From Pseudomonas chlororaphis (GTDB lineage: Bacteria > Pseudomonadota > Gammaproteobacteria > Pseudomonadales > Pseudomonadaceae): a DNA stretch of 64,000 nucleotides. The notes under the pieces are model-generated. The model was not told where the DNA came from. It saw only the letters and a program-made list of their open reading frames with translations, and did no database searches. A program made the position numbers and the translations under genes. The DNA lies in the NCBI RefSeq assembly GCF_001921865.1, contig NZ_MSCT01000025.1, positions 172,754 to 236,753 on the forward strand, in the 5' to 3' direction. Below are positions 62,254-64,000 of the stretch, piece by piece (the first letter of the stretch is position 1; every line of letters starts with the position of its first letter).

Positions 62254-63453
62254 ATGTCTGGTAATCGTGGTGTCGTGTATCTCGGCAGCGGCAAGGTCGA
62301 AGTACAGAAAATCGACTATCCCAAAATGCAGGACCCGCGCGGCAGGAAGATCGAGCACGGCGTCATCCTGCGCGTGGTATCCACCAATATCTGCGGCTCC
62401 GACCAGCACATGGTGCGCGGCCGTACCACCGCCCAGGTCGGCCTGGTCCTGGGTCACGAAATCACCGGCGAGGTGGTGGAGAAGGGCAGCGACGTCGAGA
62501 ACCTGAAACTCGGCGACCTGGTCTCGGTGCCGTTCAACGTTGCGTGCGGGCGCTGCCGTTCCTGCAAGGAGCAACACACCGGGGTCTGCCTGACCGTCAA
62601 CCCGGCCCGCGCCGGCGGTGCCTACGGCTACGTCGACATGGGCGACTGGACCGGCGGCCAGGCCGAATACGTGCTGGTGCCGTACGCCGACTTCAACCTG
62701 CTGAAACTGCCGGACCGCGACAAGGCCATGGAGAAAATCCGCGACCTGACCTGCCTCTCCGACATCCTGCCGACCGGCTACCACGGCGCGGTGACCGCCG
62801 GCGTCGGCCCGGGCAGTACGGTCTACATTGCCGGCGCCGGTCCGGTAGGCCTGGCGGCAGCGGCTTCGGCGCGCCTGCTGGGCGCGGCGGTGGTGATCGT
62901 CGGCGACGTCAACCCGGTACGCCTGGCCCATGCCAAGGCCGTCGGTTTCGAGATCGCCGACCTGTCCAAGGACACCCCGCTGCACGAACAGATCGCTGCC
63001 TTGCTCGGTGAGCCGGAAGTGGATTGCGCGGTCGACGCGGTGGGCTTCGAAGCTCGCGGCCATGGCCATTCCGGTGCCCAGCACGAAGCGCCGGCCACGG
63101 TGCTCAACTCGCTGATGGGCGTGGTGCGGGTCGCCGGCAAGATCGGTATTCCCGGCCTCTACGTCACCGAAGACCCGGGCGCGGTGGATGCCGCGGCCAA
63201 GATCGGCAGCCTGAGCATCCGTTTCGGCCTCGGCTGGGCCAAGTCCCACAGCTTCCACACCGGCCAGACCCCGGTGATGAAGTACAACCGCCAACTGATG
63301 CAGGCGATCATGTGGGACCGCATCAACATCGCCGAAGTGGTCGGCGTGCAGGTCATCAGCCTGGACGACGCACCACGTGGCTACGGCGAATTCGATGCCG
63401 GCGTACCGAAGAAATTCGTCATCGACCCGCACAAGCTGTTCAGCGCGGCGTAA
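62254..63453 (+). CDS. fdhA: glutathione-independent formaldehyde dehydrogenase
   Basis: A 399-residue zinc-dependent medium-chain dehydrogenase oxidising formaldehyde to formate with NAD. The catalytic-zinc regions are TNICGSDQH and GHEITGEV, the structural-zinc cysteines are CGRCRSCKEQHTGVC, and the NAD fold is AGAGPVGLAAAASARLLGA. GAGGTG precedes the ATG. It detoxifies the formaldehyde made by GbcAB, DgcAB and SoxBDAG. Confidence 0.96.
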   Translation: MSGNRGVVYLGSGKVEVQKIDYPKMQDPRGRKIEHGVILRVVSTNICGSDQHMVRGRTTAQVGLVLGHEITGEVVEKGSDVENLKLGDLVSVPFNVACGRCRSCKEQHTGVCLTVNPARAGGAYGYVDMGDWTGGQAEYVLVPYADFNLLKLPDRDKAMEKIRDLTCLSDILPTGYHGAVTAGVGPGSTVYIAGAGPVGLAAAASARLLGAAVVIVGDVNPVRLAHAKAVGFEIADLSKDTPLHEQIAALLGEPEVDCAVDAVGFEARGHGHSGAQHEAPATVLNSLMGVVRVAGKIGIPGLYVTEDPGAVDAAAKIGSLSIRFGLGWAKSHSFHTGQTPVMKYNRQLMQAIMWDRINIAEVVGVQVISLDDAPRGYGEFDAGVPKKFVIDPHKLFSAA

Positions 63454-63468
63454 GCCGATAGCGCAGGA

Positions 63469-63498
63469 AAAAGGGCGGCCTTCGGGTCGCCCTTTTTA
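63469..63498 (+). terminator. rho-independent terminator of fdhA
   Basis: AAGGGCG/CGCCCTT with a short loop followed by TTTTTATT, 16 bases after the fdhA stop codon. Confidence 0.9.
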
Positions 63499-63538
63499 TT
63501 GGCGGTGGCCGGGGAGAGTGGGGTGGCCTGGTGTTTTT

Positions 63539-63604
63539 TCGCGAGCAAGCTCGCTCCTACAGGGTTCGAGGTTGCTTTTCTGTAGGAGCGAGTTTGCTCG
63601 CGAT
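63539..63604. repeat. REP pair (REPIN)
   Basis: Inverted cores TCGCGAGCAAGCTCGCTCC and GTAGGAGCGAGTTTGCTCGC downstream of fdhA. The remaining stretch 63605-63818 precedes the last gene; AT-richer bases near 63715 (AATAATATGAATG) may belong to its promoter. Confidence 0.87.
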
Positions 63605-63818
63605 AAAGGTTGACCGGCCGTGCGCGGAGATTGCACCTCGTCGTGCAAGCTTGCATCCTTTCGTCGGTGTCTGGAGCGTCGCCGGGCCGAGATCGGCATG
63701 GCGGGCGCGCCGGAATAATATGAATGTGCCGGTACGGAACATTAGCCCGGCTTTTCCGGTCAAAATCGCAGTTTTCCCGCCGTTGTCACGGCGTTTTCCT
63801 GGTCAAGAGGTTGTCTCG

Positions 63819-64000
63819 ATGAAAATTTCCCGCAGTGTTGCACTGGCTACGTTGCTGACCCTGGGAGCCAGCCCGGTTTTTGCTGGCGGCTTCAGCCTGA
63901 GCGATGCCGCCAACGCGGTGTCCAGCCTGCAGGGTGGCGACAAGGCCGCTGCTGCCGCGCCGACCTCGCAGACCGCCGGCCTGCTCAGCGCGCTGTCGAA
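63819..64000 (+). CDS. secreted DUF2780-like protein (3' truncated)
   Basis: Sixty codons are visible before the window ends. Residues 1-22 form a signal peptide (MKISRSVALATLLTLGASPVFA), followed by GGFSLSDAANAVSSLQGG and an alanine-rich stretch leading to TAGLLSAL. This resembles the start of Pseudomonas DUF2780 proteins. AGAGG is 8 bases before the ATG. The function is unknown. Confidence 0.7.
   Translation, partial: MKISRSVALATLLTLGASPVFAGGFSLSDAANAVSSLQGGDKAAAAAPTSQTAGLLSALS

Overview
This window looks like a chromosomal segment of a Pseudomonas of the fluorescens group. It is GC-rich, carries two abundant palindromic REP families (cores GTAGGAGCGAGCTTGCTCGCGA and TGTAGCCGCTGCCGCAGGCT), and reproduces gene for gene the P. 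aeruginosa choline / glycine betaine / carnitine catabolic locus (from memory, the PA5372-PA5421 region). No rRNA, tRNA, CRISPR array, prophage or insertion sequence was recognised.

Layout. 1-14.1 kb holds general genes: the end of a REC-PAS-GGDEF-EAL cyclic-di-GMP protein, a YgjP-like metallopeptidase, a small winged-helix protein, an ElaA-type acetyltransferase, a periplasmic solute-binding protein, YccS, a BaiN/HI0933-type flavoprotein, RNA helicase DbpA, an MdtD-like exporter and a second TldD/PmbA-type pair. 14.4-27.5 kb is the choline block: betI-betB-betA, divergent betT, the cbcXWV choline/betaine/carnitine ABC transporter, sdaB and the AraC-type regulator gbdR. 27.5-34.6 kb is the carnitine block: caiX-cdhC-cdhA-cdhB ending in a gamma-butyrobetaine dioxygenase gene, with divergent cdhR. 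34.7-36.4 kb has a DUF3010 gene, a RelE/ParE-type toxin-antitoxin pair and an LprI-like gene. 36.5-44.5 kb is the dimethylglycine block: an M19-like protein, DUF5943, dgcA, dgcB and an ETF pair. 44.5-45.2 kb is a non-coding, AT-richer stretch with tandem units, each carrying a perfect DnaA box. 45.3-48.0 kb is divergent gbcA/gbcB. 48.0-54.1 kb is accessory: a tiny secreted cysteine-rich peptide, an SDR, a nitrilase-family hydrolase with an NCS1 permease, ltaE and a TraX-like protein. 54.4-63.5 kb is glyA-soxBDAG-purU-fdhA. A truncated DUF2780-like gene closes the window.

Together these genes form one catabolic route. Choline is imported by BetT and Cbc and oxidised by BetA/BetB to glycine betaine; carnitine is bound by CaiX and converted to glycine betaine by CdhA/CdhC/CdhB. 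GbcAB, DgcAB and SoxBDAG remove three methyl groups to give glycine. GlyA makes serine and SdaB makes pyruvate. FdhA and PurU deal with formaldehyde and formyl-tetrahydrofolate. BetI, GbdR and CdhR are the local regulators.

The most unusual signals are the DnaA-box array downstream of the ETF genes, tandem GTCGC-type repeats between cbcX and sdaB, a toxin-antitoxin pair with nested palindromic operator, an M19-family protein that has lost metal ligands, a 143-bp inverted-repeat element, a candidate sRNA upstream of the carnitine operon, and a 49-residue secreted four-cysteine peptide in an AT-rich patch.
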